A stretch of DNA of 64,000 nucleotides, from assembly GCF_029227915.1 (NCBI RefSeq), contig NC_079879.1, forward strand, positions 16,990,001 to 17,054,000. The letters run 5' to 3'. Source of the DNA: Hydractinia symbiolongicarpus (Eukaryota; Cnidaria; Hydrozoa; Anthoathecata; Hydractiniidae). The translations under genes were made by a program, and so were the position numbers. Below, one piece after another: positions 1 to 11,161 of this stretch (position 1 is the first letter of the stretch; every line of letters starts with the position of its first letter). The notes beneath the pieces were generated by a model. That model did not search any database and was not told the DNA's origin. It saw only the letters and a list, made by a program, of their open reading frames with translations.

Positions 1-415
1 TGAAATATATTCGATTCTTAAATTCGAAAACGCTGCATTGTTATCTTCTTTGATTTTATGCGTGATTTTCTTAACTATAAGTTTAGGTCTATTCTTTTAA
101 TATTTTGGATTGACATATTTCGGTAGATATACAACATACTAAATGATTCAAGTTTTTATATTTCTTTTTATGTGTTTTTAACTATTAATTTCTTATATTT
201 TGAGTATAATTTTGGAAGGTTTGCCGTTTGCAATAGACTAAACAGCTGATTTTGTATGACTTTGAAAAATGTTGGATTTTTTTTAATGTTTGGTATCCTT
301 TTTCCCCTGGTGTATTTTTGGAATGGCAAAGCAAGTATATAGTTTTTGCGTACTTTGCTTTATACGTAACGGTTGTTTGATTTTTTTGGACATTTTCCAT
401 TTTTATTTCATAATT
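1..415 (+). repeat. Diverged dispersed repeat, copy A
   Basis: This stretch aligns by eye with 55946-56270 in the same orientation. Shared landmarks are 'cgaaaac.ctgcattgttatc' near the left edge, 'gcaatagact' in the middle and 'atggcaaagcaagtatatag' (20 bases, identical) near 322-341. Short indels and a few percent substitutions separate the copies, so it is an old duplication or TE family member. It starts at or before the window edge. No coding sequence is evident; the short ORFs on both strands here are low-complexity. Confidence 0.7.
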
Positions 416-601
416 TTTTTTTATTATTTCTTTGTTGCACATTATTATATTATCATTAAAAAAAAAGTCATGCAATTTCAATCTTTGAAAAATAAAATAT
501 GCTAGTAAACTAGATTGAATTTAAAATTTGAAAAAGAATATTCAATACGCAGTTGAGCCAGGATAATATTTTATGAATTTATGACTTTTGTCTTTACCAA
601 A

Positions 602-1773
602 TCAAAAAAAACTATTAAAATAACTGTTTTGATTTGGTAAAGCCAAGTGGATGTGGTCCAAGCTGGAAGAGTGCTCCTTTATCTCCTTCCACAACGATTT
701 AAGTTTGTTCTGGTTAGACTTGATCATATGAGCCATAGAAACGCCTTCAACAAACGAAAATGTACGGAAACGGACATACAACATGAGGAGATCTTCTAGC
801 AAGTTGAGCCCCACTACTTTTTTCACCGAGTCACTGTATTTACTTTTAATTACCTTAAAATCTGTTACAACACTGGCATTTTTTATGAGTTGTAATACAA
901 TCTCTTTACTGTCAACTTTACTGGAGTATTTATTTGCCGTTACTCTAAATAAACTTTAGCAATAGTAAATATACATATAAAGTTCTTCGGAACTCTCCAC
1001 AACCAACCACGATTACGAGCATCAACAAGTTTATATTCATTCAAACATTGCTGTTCTTCTGATAACATTCCAGCTAACAATATTTCCATGCATTGTTGAT
1101 GGTAAACGTATGTGGCGATAAAACCTACTAGCCACATACCCACCCAGGTAACCGATGATGCTTATTTCTTTGTTGGTAAACTCTACACTATGATCTTTCA
1201 GTGCTACAACATCATTTTCCATTTTAGCACTTGATAAATGGGCAAGAACATTGTTAGCTAGTTCAAAACGAAGCTACAATTTCTATCAAGAGTTTCACCA
1301 AAAGATTACTTGATTCTGATATCACCTTGTAAAATAAGGGATAAATTTTTTCAGCATCACCACGGAAAGACTGAATAACATCTCAAATAATTGCATAAGC
1401 TAGCAAAACATCATTTAAGGTAAAACTGACTGAAATTCACTCATAAATGATTGGGAGTAACACTCATCCTTTCCCAGTTTTGCAACACTTTATTCTACAT
1501 ACTTCTACGGTAAAGGGGATGGAGCCTTTCTCCTGCCGTTTCTTTTTTCTTCTCTTTGCTTCTAGGTGCCATCACTTTTTCTAAGTATTGAGAGTTGGTA
1601 TGTTGTAAAAGCCCTCTCTTTGCAAGGCATACTTTTTGACAGTGTTGACATGAAAAACCGCTTTGAGCTGCCGTAGGCATAATTTCAATGTTTTTAGTGA
1701 CTTCATCGCTAATTTCTGGCTCAGTTTCCGTTATATCTACGTCTCCTGATAGGTAATCTTGTTTGGCAGCCAT
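602..1773 (-). pseudogene. Zinc-finger/P-element-like transposase-type protein remnant
   Basis: Four minus-strand fragments in changing frames look like pieces of one protein. The N-terminal piece (1495-1773) has an acidic leader followed by a C2H2-type finger, FSCQHCQKVCLAKRGLLQH (C-x2-C-x12-H), and a basic tail. The next pieces (1037-1222 and 940-1143) contain GYLGGYVASRFYR and a Trp-rich stretch NRGWLWRVPKNF; the last (602-826) is a hydrophobic/helical segment. From memory, cnidarian genomes carry many proteins with a single N-terminal finger plus a C-terminal G-Y-x-x-G-Y-V block similar to the C-terminus of THAP9/P-element transposases; I assign it there. The overlapping frames at 1037-1143 show a frameshift and no intact ORF remains. 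It lies downstream of, or inside a 3' intron of, the R3HCC1-like gene on the same strand. Confidence 0.5.
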
Positions 1774-2024
1774 TTTATCTTGACTTGACGCTCTCGCGCT
1801 CTGGCTACAGACAAATTCGTAGAAAAATCGGCCATATCAGGTCGATTCTTTAGACTATCTCCCATTCTTATGAATATGATTCAATTAAAGCTTAGTAAGC
1901 AAATGCTTATTGAAGTACACAGCATCAAATTACAAGAATGTGGAACCGTATTTTACTTAGATGTCATCGATACAACATTTTATCTTTGATAACTATTGCA
2001 TACATCACATAATTTATACAGTAC

Positions 2025-2120
2025 CTTTAAAATCTCGGGCCTTAAGTCTAGATTGTGAAGTACCATCAATAACCTGTCTAATCTCAAGAAGGGGTGACTG
2101 TGTCCTCATTGCTGTATGAG
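2025..2120 (-). CDS. R3HCC1-like gene, internal exon (RRM-like domain, end)
   Basis: Read on the minus strand, the exon begins after an acceptor TTTAG at 2121-2124 and ends in a strong donor, AAAG|GTACTG, at 2025/2024. With the G left over from the preceding exon it stays open for its whole length and encodes a segment beginning AHTAMRTQSPLLEI and ending SRLKARDFK. In R3HCC1/R3HCC1L the helix and last strand of the C-terminal RNA-binding-like domain follow the WVDDTHAL motif in just this way, with a 'GT.QS+.KA' turn. Phase in is 1 base, phase out is 1 base. The following exon was not found; it may lie in 1-2020, where a transposase pseudogene now sits, or outside the window. Confidence 0.75.
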
Positions 2121-2207
2121 CTAAACACAAAATATATTCATCAGCTTGTTCATTTTAACATTATTTATAAACCCGCTCTCAATTGCTGAACGACTATTAA
2201 AACATAC

Positions 2208-2278
2208 CAGCGTTTTGATTCGCAAAAACAGCTAAAGCATGCGTATCATCAACCCAAGTGATACTACAATCCTTTATT
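2208..2278 (-). CDS. R3HCC1-like gene, internal exon with WVDDTHAL motif
   Basis: A 71-base minus-strand exon bounded by acceptor ATTTAG (2279-2284) and donor CTG|GTATGT (2208/2207). It encodes KDCSITWVDDTHALAVFANQ. The WVDDTHAL block is the most recognisable signature of the R3HCC1/R3HCC1L C-terminal domain as I know it, and is the main reason for the gene assignment. It joins exon 2660-2741 upstream (GG|A, a glycine codon) and exon 2025-2120 downstream (G|CT, an alanine codon) without frame loss. Confidence 0.8.
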
Positions 2279-2659
2279 CTAAATAACATATTTGAACATT
2301 GGGATCTTATAAAAATCAAAATATTTCATAGTGGGTTATTTTAATTAAAATGATATGGAAGGAAAAGAAAACATTGTGAAGTCTGTGGTAAAACATCTTT
2401 TATTTAATATATCGGATGATTCGTAATGTCTAAGTATATTGGGGCATTAATTGGATCTTCTTGGATATAAAAAATAGCTCTTATACAAAACTTTTAAATT
2501 AAGAACTGGAGGAAAAAATTTTAGTGGATAAATATTTGGCGAAATATAGAGTAGTATATAATTTTTAAATGTTGGATGTAAACTTTGGGTACTCTTAAAA
2601 TGTTCTAGTTTTCATAGATATTTGATTATAAAGGAGTCAGAAACAATCAAACATTTTAC

Positions 2660-2741
2660 CCCAGAGAAGTGAGAGCAAAAAACAAATCTTGAGTTTTCAT
2701 GGCTGAGCTAAAATTATGCAGCTCCAAGATATGTCCAAATT
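2660..2741 (-). CDS. R3HCC1-like gene, internal exon (RRM-like domain, first strand and helix)
   Basis: An 82-base minus-strand exon with acceptor CTTTTTAG (2742-2749) and donor GGG|GTAAAA (2660/2659). It encodes HILELHNFSSAMKTQDLFF..., corresponding to the first strand and first helix of the RNA-binding-like fold in this family. Phase in needs one base from the preceding exon; phase out is two bases and fits the next exon exactly. The upstream exon at 4665-5607 ends in phase 0, so one more short exon (roughly 15-25 codons) should exist between 2742 and 4664; I did not locate it. Confidence 0.75.
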
Positions 2742-4664
2742 CTAAAAAGAAAAAGATTCTAAGTGTGTCTAAATTCTAAAAAACAAGTTTAAAACTTAAT
2801 ATCAACATGAGCATAAATTAATGAAACAAAGAAATTCTTTAACAAACATGAAAACCTTATTTAAAGTTGATTGGGGTAGTTAGTAATTTTGGGTAGTTAT
2901 GTTCTGACTTTTTGCACAAAGTTACTTATCAAAAAATGCTAGATTTATTTTAATTTAGTTATTTAACAAACTTATATAATGCTGTATTTCTTAAATTCTT
3001 CCAGACCACCATACAAAGATTAAATATACGAAGATTAATTAAATATATTTTCTAAGAAATCCTCATGAAACGCATAAAGCATAATTATATCTATTCTTCC
3101 TCAGGATATCATCAGAAAGTGAACTTACAAAGCTTAAAAATATACTTCGAAATCAAGAAAATATTTAATGACCAAGCTTGAGAAAAAAAGAGATTTATGT
3201 TACGTCGAAGATAATGGCCGCAAATCTTGCAGTGTTTGGAGTTCACTGATTAAATCGTCCCCCAAGTTCGTAGCAGCACACAAAAAAGGGCTACAAAATA
3301 ATTTTGTATCACATAGGCAGAGCTTTTACTGCGACTAATGTGCATATTTACGACAAGGCCTGAATTAGGAGTGGTTTGAAGTTGTATCTTTTAAACATAA
3401 CCTCCCTCCCAATTGCACAAGACTTGATAATTTGGACGTAGGGTAAATCACACGTCAATTTGTAAATTAATGGTTGGGTGTGTGACCCACCACCCGCCTG
3501 CTTTATTTATATGACAAAGCTTGCACGCTTGTCCAAAAATTTTATTGTTTTATTATTTATGCTAATGTTTGATATTCATGTGTGACCCTTATGGTGTAAA
3601 CTTGTTTTATTTGTTATGATGCTACCCTATGCAAACACTTGTCTGTTAATGTACGTCTTACAACAATCACAAAATAGTATGGTCTTTTTTATCATTCTGA
3701 TGATCAAAAGATTATTAGCTTTGTCACAACTTACATTACTTATTGAATAAAAAAATTGTTACTATATGTTTCAACACAAATGCAAATATACTTTAGGCCA
3801 TTCAAAAAGTACATGTGTTTTTTTTTTCACCTTACTGTTCCTTTTATTTCGCATGCTTTTGAAATTAATTCCTGTTTTTGAAATAGGCCCAACCCTTATT
3901 ATATTCCTCCTTAGTATGTTAGTGTGTACTTCTTGAATGATTTTTTTAAATTAATACCTCCTGCATCTAACATAATCTCTTTTGGCTCAAATTCCAAATA
4001 ACTGATCACATCCGACTTTCTTTCTCCGTCATTCTTGCACGTTAAACGAGACAGCTATAGCATAATACATATCGTGAAATAGTGAGAATGAAACTTACAC
4101 AATGATTCATTGTAGTTTCTTTCAAATACATTTTATATAGTCATCAAACGACTGCGTCGATTAAACCAAAATTGCTGGACGAGCGAAGTTTTATCTTGAG
4201 GTTACAGTTACAAAAATAATAAAAAAAATCATGTACATAAAAAGACCATGTGAAAAAAAAACTAAATAGGTTTTAAGGAAAAAAAATTAAATCACTTAAG
4301 TGAAGTTAGATAGGTAAGTTTTGTGTGCGATTAACCAATTGGGCATTATTTTCTTTATAGAAAGGCCATTTAATAAGTACCTTTCCTTGAATTATAAAAA
4401 GAAGTTGACGAGTGTGGTAGATAGCAGAGCAGTTGAAACCTTTCCTAGGTGACAGCAAAAATAAATATTTTGAAGTGAAGTCAGATAAACCTTGTTCATT
4501 CGTCATGTTAATTTTTGTGTTTATTTGTTTTTATTTATAAATGTTATTCAGATAAAGAGGTTTGGTTTGGACACTCACACTGTTACCATACAAATTAAAA
4601 ATGCACAGGTATGAGCATTTCATATAATCAGAAAGCAACAGAAAAGGACAATCACAAGACTTAC
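2742..4664. other. Intronic stretch of the R3HCC1-like gene
   Basis: AT-rich sequence between recognised exons. A minus-strand ORF at 4306-4506 has no recognisable domain and does not splice in phase with its neighbours. A purine/pyrimidine run and short direct repeats of 'ctaaattctaaaaa' occur near 2735-2790. One short, unlocated exon of the gene is expected here. Confidence 0.5.
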
Positions 4665-5607
4665 TTCATTTCTTAACTCTTCATTAATACACTCTCCCTC
4701 TTCTGTCCAGCTTGAATCCCAATCATCTGTAATCTCTTCCTGAATTTGAAGATCACTTCCAGTGTTACTCTTTTCTGCTGCATCGCAATTTCCCTTTAAT
4801 AGGGACATATTATTATCCTCATTTATGTCACCTTTTTGTTTGTTAAAATTTGCTGCCCTGTCAGTACTATTATGAACCCCTTTATCACGACTTGTTTCAA
4901 AATTTTGTAATCTTGTTCTGTTATGTTTTTTATTGTTGTCTTTCTCACCATATACATTGTTACATTCTTTGTTTAAATCTTCTATATTAGCGTTCTTCTT
5001 TTTCAGATTTTCACAATCAATTTTGCCATGATAACATTTAGCAACTGATATTAACATCTTCATTGCATTTTCAATTGCAATATTAACAATATTATCAGCT
5101 ATACTGTGGTGTAATTTGTTTATTTTCTGTTTGTACAATATGTTTACATTTATTTGTGCAGAGCAACTTCTTACTTTAATGTTATTTCTCAATTCTTGCA
5201 ACATTCTGCTAGCATCATTCAAAATCATGTGACTAAACATGTCACTAAAATGTTCTATACCAAACAGAGTCCTTCTTATATCGCTAACTACGACCACATC
5301 CTTTCCAGTGTTTGAAAATTTCTTTTCGGCAAGAACAATGACACCTTTTTTGAAACATGGCTGATAATAGGTCTTCTTTAAATCAATGTGGTTAACTTTA
5401 CTCCTATCGGGAGAAAATTTATCATTTGAAAACTTTTTCGAACAATCATAATTTTTATTTTTTGTTGTGATGGATTTTTGTGCAGAATTGCATCTCTTTA
5501 TACCTTTCTCCTTTCGTGTCGTGTTTTTACTTTCCTCTTTTGAAATTTCTATATTAGATCTTCGTTGCTTTAGAACATAAATTTGTTGATCTGGCCTCCG
5601 TGAAGAC
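4665..5607 (-). CDS. R3HCC1-like gene, large internal exon (N-terminal motif to acidic DW motif)
   Basis: The minus-strand exon is open for 943 bases, from acceptor CAATTTTAG (5608-5616) to donor GAA|GTAAGT (4665/4664). It starts with SSRRPDQQIYVLKQRR, matching the conserved N-terminal 'RRPD..+YVP+.RR' box of R3HCC1L (growth inhibition and differentiation related protein 88 family), and ends with DDWDSSWTEEGECINEEL, matching the family's acidic 'WD..F.DDGDC' motif ahead of the RNA-binding-like domain. The middle is Lys/Asn/Glu-rich, low-complexity and likely disordered. The commonly predicted ORF start at 5297 is only an internal Met. These proteins are poorly characterised; an R3H domain, usual near the middle of R3HCC1, is not obvious here. 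The first coding exon is upstream and not identified. Confidence 0.75.
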
Positions 5608-6480
5608 CTAAAATTGAATAAATAATTTTAGCTATTTTGTAGATCCTTTGGAAAAATCTGATTCTCACAATCAATTTTGCCCTAATCACATTAAGCAAAT
5701 TAATTCCAAAATTTTTAAAATAATACTGGTCATTGTTGCCTCTATCGTCTCAAGCTTGTAACACTAATGACTTTTTGTAGGACAGTTAAAATGTTATTTT
5801 GATTTTATATTTATAATGTTTAATAAAATCTGTTATAACCCAAAAATTTTCATTGGATAAAACATTTTGTCTGACAAAACTGAAATTTTCTCCTTCAAAC
5901 GAGAACTATAACGATTTATAACCAGTTGTACTTAAAATGTTCATTATAATGAGCACGTTGCCACCATGACAATGTCAAAGGGGCCTTTCTGTTCGGTAAA
6001 TGATTAATTTGTGTGTTGTAATTCTGCGGGGATGTAAACAAATGCATTCTCAATGAACGAAGCGAGGGAATGCTAAATGGGAAAAACTGTGTCTCCTGTG
6101 ATTGTCTAAAAGTAATTTTATTCATTATGTTTTGAAATAAATATGATTTGCAGAATAAAATGTTTCGCTGTTATAAATATAGTTTTGTACATGTGTTTAT
6201 CACTTGAAAAATATAGGTATTACGTAATTTCTGATTTATTATCTTGAAAGACAATAGATGCTTTAATTTGCTAATTTCAAAAACAACAGCTCAAATGATT
6301 ATGCGCAATGAAGTGTATTGAAAATGATTTTGTGAAAGCGAATCAAAACAAAAACAAGTCTCAAAGAGTTTATTTCTGTTCCTGTTTTCTCACATCAAAG
6401 TCTTGGAAAATATTTTTCTACTTGAATCTCGCTATAAACTTAAATCACTCTGAGAAGACGAAGAAGTGACTAAATCTTCA

Positions 6481-6620
6481 TCCATTGTCTTAGAAATGCT
6501 GTTGGGTTATGTACGTCTTGTGACGTCACAAATCAACAAAATATTTACAAACCAATCGAAAATGGTGGCGGCCGTTAATGTAATTACGAATTTTGAGGGA
6601 TAAAATTTAAACACAAAAAA
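6481..6620. promoter_or_regulatory. Probable bidirectional promoter region
   Basis: A short, relatively GC-richer island in AT-rich surroundings with a full palindromic CRE, TGACGTCA, at 6521-6528 and an ATGGTGGCGGCC block (6564-6575) resembling YY1-type core-promoter elements. It lies upstream of the minus-strand R3HCC1-like gene and about 150-200 bases upstream of a plus-strand ATG with a good splice donor (6747-6828). Divergent transcription from here is an inference from position and motif content. Confidence 0.4.
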
Positions 6621-6746
6621 AATACAAAAAAAACTTTTTATGCCTTGTTTTCATGATATGTAAGAATGTTTGAATTATGAAAAAACATATTATGTAAGAA
6701 GTATTTTCGTTAGCTCTTCTTAAAAGATATCTTGAGAAACAAAAAT

Positions 6747-6828
6747 ATGAAGAATCTAAAACATACTATAGTTAAACAACTAATGACAAATATGGACCAG
6801 GCACCTGCAGTGGGAGGTGAAAAGAAAG
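6747..6828 (+). CDS. Possible first coding exon of an unrecognised gene
   Basis: An ATG at 6747 opens 27 codons ending in ...DQAPAVGGEKK, followed by a good donor, AAAG|GTAATT at 6828/6829. Later in-frame ATGs at 6783 and 6792 are alternative starts. The peptide ends in a Gly/Lys segment and resembles a genuine first exon, but I do not recognise the protein, and no matching second exon could be identified downstream. It is divergent to the R3HCC1-like gene. Confidence 0.3.
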
Positions 6829-7559
6829 GTAATTAAAATTTGTTGATTAGAACATGTCTTTAATAATGAAAATAAATACTGAAAATATATGATGAAACGC
6901 TAAAGAACAGAGAAATGTTTTTTGGGATAATAGAAACCTTTGACAAACCAGGAAAAACTGAGGAGCCCACTACTTACCCTGGGAGAGGTTAAAAAAGACT
7001 AAGAACCAACAAAATTAATAATGGTTTTCACTATTTATTAAAGTCCAGACTGTGTGCACTCAACCTTAAAAAATAACTCTGTATGAGAGGGACCACAACT
7101 TAGATAACTTTTGTACAAGAAAACTTTTTTCTGCGTGTTTTTCGAATAAATTGATGAATGCTATTGAAGAGGCTTTTCTTTAAATTAGTGTGGGAAAAAA
7201 ATAATGCAAATGTATGAAATTTTTGTCAGAAATAGGTTTGCTTGTGTTAATAAGCAGTTTGCCTTGCTTAAGGAATGGAACACTGCGAAAAAATGGCGGT
7301 GAATATAGTATGGAGATCCAGAATTTGTTGAAAAAGTGATATCTCTATTCCAAGTATATGATTTTCCAATCAGTGAGTACAATGTAAGCAATGCCGAATC
7401 GTACAAGAAGATAAAAATATGTTTTAGAGGTTTAGATGTTTCATAGCAACATATTCTGACACACACAAAATATTGTCATTGATTAAGTATATGTACCATA
7501 TTTACTCTATTTAGGCAGATTTAATAAAGATGTGGGATACTAGAGAGACCGGTTTATTT

Positions 7560-8300
7560 TTTCAATGCTATTTAGATATTAATAAAGGCCATACATGTGC
7601 ACCACTTGGTTCTAGGCGTTCAGAAAGGTGCCCATCGATCTAGTCCTTCCAGTCTCAATGCACTACACCGTCTAAAGTTGTATTCCTTAGCACCAGGCTT
7701 TTAGAACACCGCTAACTGCGTAAACAGGCCTTTACCGTTAGTAATATAACCTTTCAAACCCTAATAAGGGCCATACGCGTAAATGACGAGGTGTCCAGTG
7801 CCCAAACAGGTAGGCATTGCTCTAGCCAATCCAGTCTCACTGGACTATAATGTCCCAAGACGCTTTTTTAACACTAGTCCTTTACAACTCTGCTAACTAT
7901 AAGGATGTTAAAGGCTTTAATGTGGCCTTTTAGAGGGTTATATAAACCATATGCGTAAACCACATGGTTCCATGCCTCCGGACAGACGCAATGGACTACG
8001 ACGTCCATAGTTTTTGTCTTTAGCACAGGCCTTTAGAACCCCGCTGACTATGTGAGCACAGGCCTTTAGAACCCCGCTGACTATGTGCACAGGCTTTCAA
8101 ATGCTGTAATATGGCCTTTTAGAGCCTGATAAGAACCATACGTATAAACCACGTGGTTCCAGGCAGCCAGATAGTTGGTAATTGGTTTAGTTTTTTCAGT
8201 CTCAATGGACAACAAGGTCGCAAGTCGTTTTCTTTAGCACCATGCCTTCACAACACCTCAGTAATCAGTATATAATATGGCACCTAAAAGCTAACAAGTA
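7560..8300 (+). repeat. Tandem satellite, about 180 bp unit, four diverged copies
   Basis: The phrase 'ccata(c/t).(c/t)(a/g)t.(a/c)ac.a' followed by 'ggt(t/g)cc' recurs at about 7587, 7769, 7947 and 8128, and each unit continues with 'cagtctca.tg.ac' and 'tta(g/a)cac.(g/a)gcctttagaac'. Spacing is about 180 bases. In the third unit a segment of roughly 38 bases starting 'gcacaggcctttagaaccc' is locally duplicated (8025-8090). Divergence between units is substantial, so the array is old. Confidence 0.7.
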
Positions 8301-8303
8301 ATC

Positions 8304-8338
8304 AGAAAAGGGTCCAAAACTACCAAACGACAGACTCA
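8304..8338 (+). repeat. 35-bp exact repeat, copy 1
   Basis: A 35-base word starting agaaaagggtccaaaac and ending cgacagactca is present without mismatch again at 11978-12012. Neither flank is shared between the two sites. Here it sits at the right edge of the 180 bp satellite. Confidence 0.75.
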
Positions 8339-8994
8339 GTGAACAAGGATGTTCATCTAAGTTTCAGTAGTAGTCCAGTATTAAGTTTGTTGATGTAACA
8401 TTGTTTAAAATAGAGCATTATATGCACACAGCTGATCAGTGGGCATCTATGGCAAAAGGAAGCACTGCTTCTTTTGGCTAATTTACTCAATATCTGTAAA
8501 AAAAGAAAATCCATCCGAGAGCTTAACCAACTCTTAATCGCCCAATTCGATTGTATTAACAGCCAAGCTAAGGTGGTGTTCCCAAAAGTCAAGTGGAACA
8601 TATCTAATCTTACTATTTACTTTTACAGATAACAAAATAATTTTGAATTGGATTTTGCATGGCACTTACGTTAAAGAAAAATTGTATTTTTTACTGTTGT
8701 TTTATTGAGTATTTGTGTTGGTTATTGGTGTATTAATTTATGATATTAGAAATGTTGTGTTGCATATATAATTTATTTACTGATGGACTGGCTTGAAATG
8801 AATATACTCAAGGTAATTTATTAATATTTTCATGGTCGTAGCAGGGTCGGATGGAGGTATAAGCAAGATAAGCGCGCTTACTTTCAAAAACGTAGAGAAA
8901 AAGCCCATGCGGGTTTCGTGTGTAGTTTTCCTTGTATTATTTAGGAAGTCTGGTAAGGAAGTTGTGTTTTTGCTTATTGCGCTTATTCAGATTC

Positions 8995-9645
8995 CTAAAC
9001 AAAGTAGATAAATACTTCTCTGAGAAAACGAAACGAAAAGCAACTTTGCTTTCTCATAGATTGAATTACGATGTTTTTATCATCACAGGACTTACATTTT
9101 TTTACATTCTCCGACAAACTGTAGTCGTGTTCATGAAATGTCATTGCTGGAGATGTTGGTGGTGACAAAAAAGGAATAATACTATTATTATTATCACTGT
9201 TGTTTGATGATGTTGCTAGTGGCTCTGTAATAACTGGAGCTTCGCATGTTTTCTTTCTTCTAACAGAGGAGGTAACAGGAACTGGAGCTCGAAGAAGAGT
9301 TCTCCTTGGTTTAAAAGCATTCTTTTCGTATCCAAGGTTCAGATTTGGGTCAGGATTGGCAACAGTGGATATTTTATCAACAAAATGATTGCCGCACACT
9401 CGGTCACTTTGGCTGGGTACCCATTCAGATTTGTCAATGTTCTCTCTTTTAAGGAGCTTAATCCATCTAACCCGTTTGTCTTTATATCGTTTCGCCCCTG
9501 GAAAACAGTACAGTCTAAATGGTGGTTCACAACCACAAATGTTATGTAGCTGTCCAGTATGCTTTTCACAAGAAATCTTTTTCCACTTGTCAATTTGGCG
9601 AGAGTTTCTAGTAGAACCAACAACAGCACAATTCACAATACCCAT
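8995..9645 (-). pseudogene. THAP-domain protein, orphan N-terminal part of a transposon protein
   Basis: A 216-residue minus-strand ORF with an extended C2CH (THAP-type) zinc-binding domain: first Cys at residue 6 (NCAVVGS), CEKH and CGCEPPF, the conserved Trp in RWIKLLKR, and the Cys-His pair in VCGNHF followed by PDPNLNLGY. Residues about 110-200 are a Ser/Pro/Asn-rich linker with a second Cys pair (CKSC). THAP domains are DNA-binding modules of P-element-like and ISL2EU/Harbinger-related transposases. No DDE catalytic region follows: the ORF runs into non-coding sequence at 8995, so this is a truncated copy or an exon whose partners are lost. The shift from linker to a Phe/Arg-rich tail near residue 195 suggests read-through of an intron. 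Confidence 0.6.
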
Positions 9646-10528
9646 ATTACTATATTACTGCTTAAACCAACTAAAATATTACTTCACTATTTACTTATTA
9701 CTTAGCATTTAAGGTACAGTAGCACAATGAACATCAAAACGCATATCAAAAGTTGTTCCCTGTAAACTCGACCCATGCTTTTTTCCGTGTCCGTTAAAAT
9801 TGAAGGCTAAATCGGTGTATTAAAGAATAAGCAAGTAAGCGTCTCAAAGTTGATATATTTGCTTTTTTGCATGGAGAGAATGCGGAGATGAAGAACTACT
9901 TTGCTATCGCGTATAGGCAAATAAGCAAAAAAAAGGCAAGGTAGACAGAATTTCTCAACCTTAACAAAATTAATGCAAACATAAGTCCACTTTGTTTGTG
10001 TTTATAAGCAATCAACAATCGATGGACGGTGGAGGTACTGTGCTACTTTAAGGTTTCTGGATGTCTTTTTCACTATTTCTTATGAATTTTAGGTACCAAG
10101 ATTTAGTTTTTGGCTAGGGAAGATTATTCTAGGGTAGCTATGCTAGGTTTCTCTCTGCAAGAATATCTTTAGTAAATGAGATTCTTATTTATTATTCACT
10201 AAACCACTAGTTGAGAATGTGTGCAAACTAAGTTTTTCCACTGGTTCTGTTCTGTATGAAATTTCTGGGCGGTGCTATATTTTGTGAAAAAATGAGTTTG
10301 TGTAGCTACTGCTTTGTCTTGTGTTGTTTTTATCATCAAACCTGCCCACCACACAAATAAATACATCAAATGAAAAGTTGAGGTATAATACACTCAAAAA
10401 TATTCTAAAGTGTTCATGTGGTGGTTTATTTGTTATTTTATACATAATAGCAAGGATACACTAGTATAGATGGATTTAAATAAAATATTGAGTCAGCATG
10501 ATGAATCGAAACGAAAGTTGTATGAAGG

Positions 10529-11017
10529 ATGGAAAATCCATCAATTTTCAAACCAAGTCATTGTGGTGTTCTTCGCCAAGACGACTGGGCATACGTTATA
10601 CATAACAATATGGTTAGAAAAAGTGCTGCTTCATTATCAAGATTGAGGCCAGTCAGGTATACCTATAATAGTATATACATGTTTTTTTCATAAGCCTAAC
10701 ATTATAGTTTTAATCTGGTAAACTTACTAATAATTTTTATTTCATAACTCCTTCCTATCAAATGTGTTTCTTTCTTGTTATGCCCATCAGTGTCAGTGGA
10801 GATGGTAACTGGCTTTTGAAGATCTATTTCTGTGTTGCTGGTTGGTGATAAAACGCTAGCTTCAATTTTGAGAATTTTGACCTCTTTGGAAATGTATCAA
10901 AATGCAACATATTACGATGAACATCCAATGCTCCAACAATCTCCTAACAATATGTTTGTGCAATGTTTATCGGATGTTGGTTGTGACGTGTACACAAAGA
11001 CGGAGTCAAAAGAATAG
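10529..11017 (+). pseudogene. OTU-like two-exon gene remnant
   Basis: A first exon (10529-10656) opens with ATG and runs 42 codons, including HCGVLRQDDWAYVIHNN, to a donor CAG|GTATAC. After an acceptor CCCATCAG (to 10790) the next bases read SVSGDGNWLLKIYFCVAGW. This matches the OTU deubiquitinase-type signature GDGNC-L-F with the catalytic Cys replaced by Trp, then hits a stop; a neighbouring frame continues from 10822 to 11017 with DKTLASILRILTSLEMYQN, plausible OTU downstream helix. OTU proteins of this type are common passengers of invertebrate transposons. The lost Cys and frameshift make it non-functional as a protease. The join to the first exon is in phase but the identity of that exon is unknown. 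Confidence 0.4.
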
Positions 11018-11161
11018 GCCATAATTGAGAAAGCAAAACATGTTTCAAAATCCTTCATTTGGTCATCGTTTATGTGCATTTTATCAATTTGTAATGTTAT
11101 TGAGGTATGATGAGTTTTCATGGAATATGCACATTTGATTTTTTGATTTATTTAATGTCTA

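Noticed and set aside
4306-4506. Candidate missing exon of the R3HCC1-like gene
   Set aside because: No splice sites that keep phase with 4665-5607 and 2660-2741, and no family motif.
6434-6471. Minus-strand ATG followed by MDEDLVTSSSSQSD as first exon of the R3HCC1-like gene
   Set aside because: No acceptable donor follows in the phase needed by the exon at 5607.
9712-10050. Possible MITE with 'agtagcaca' inverted words at 9718 and about 10038
   Set aside because: Only about 9 bases pair and no TSD is visible.
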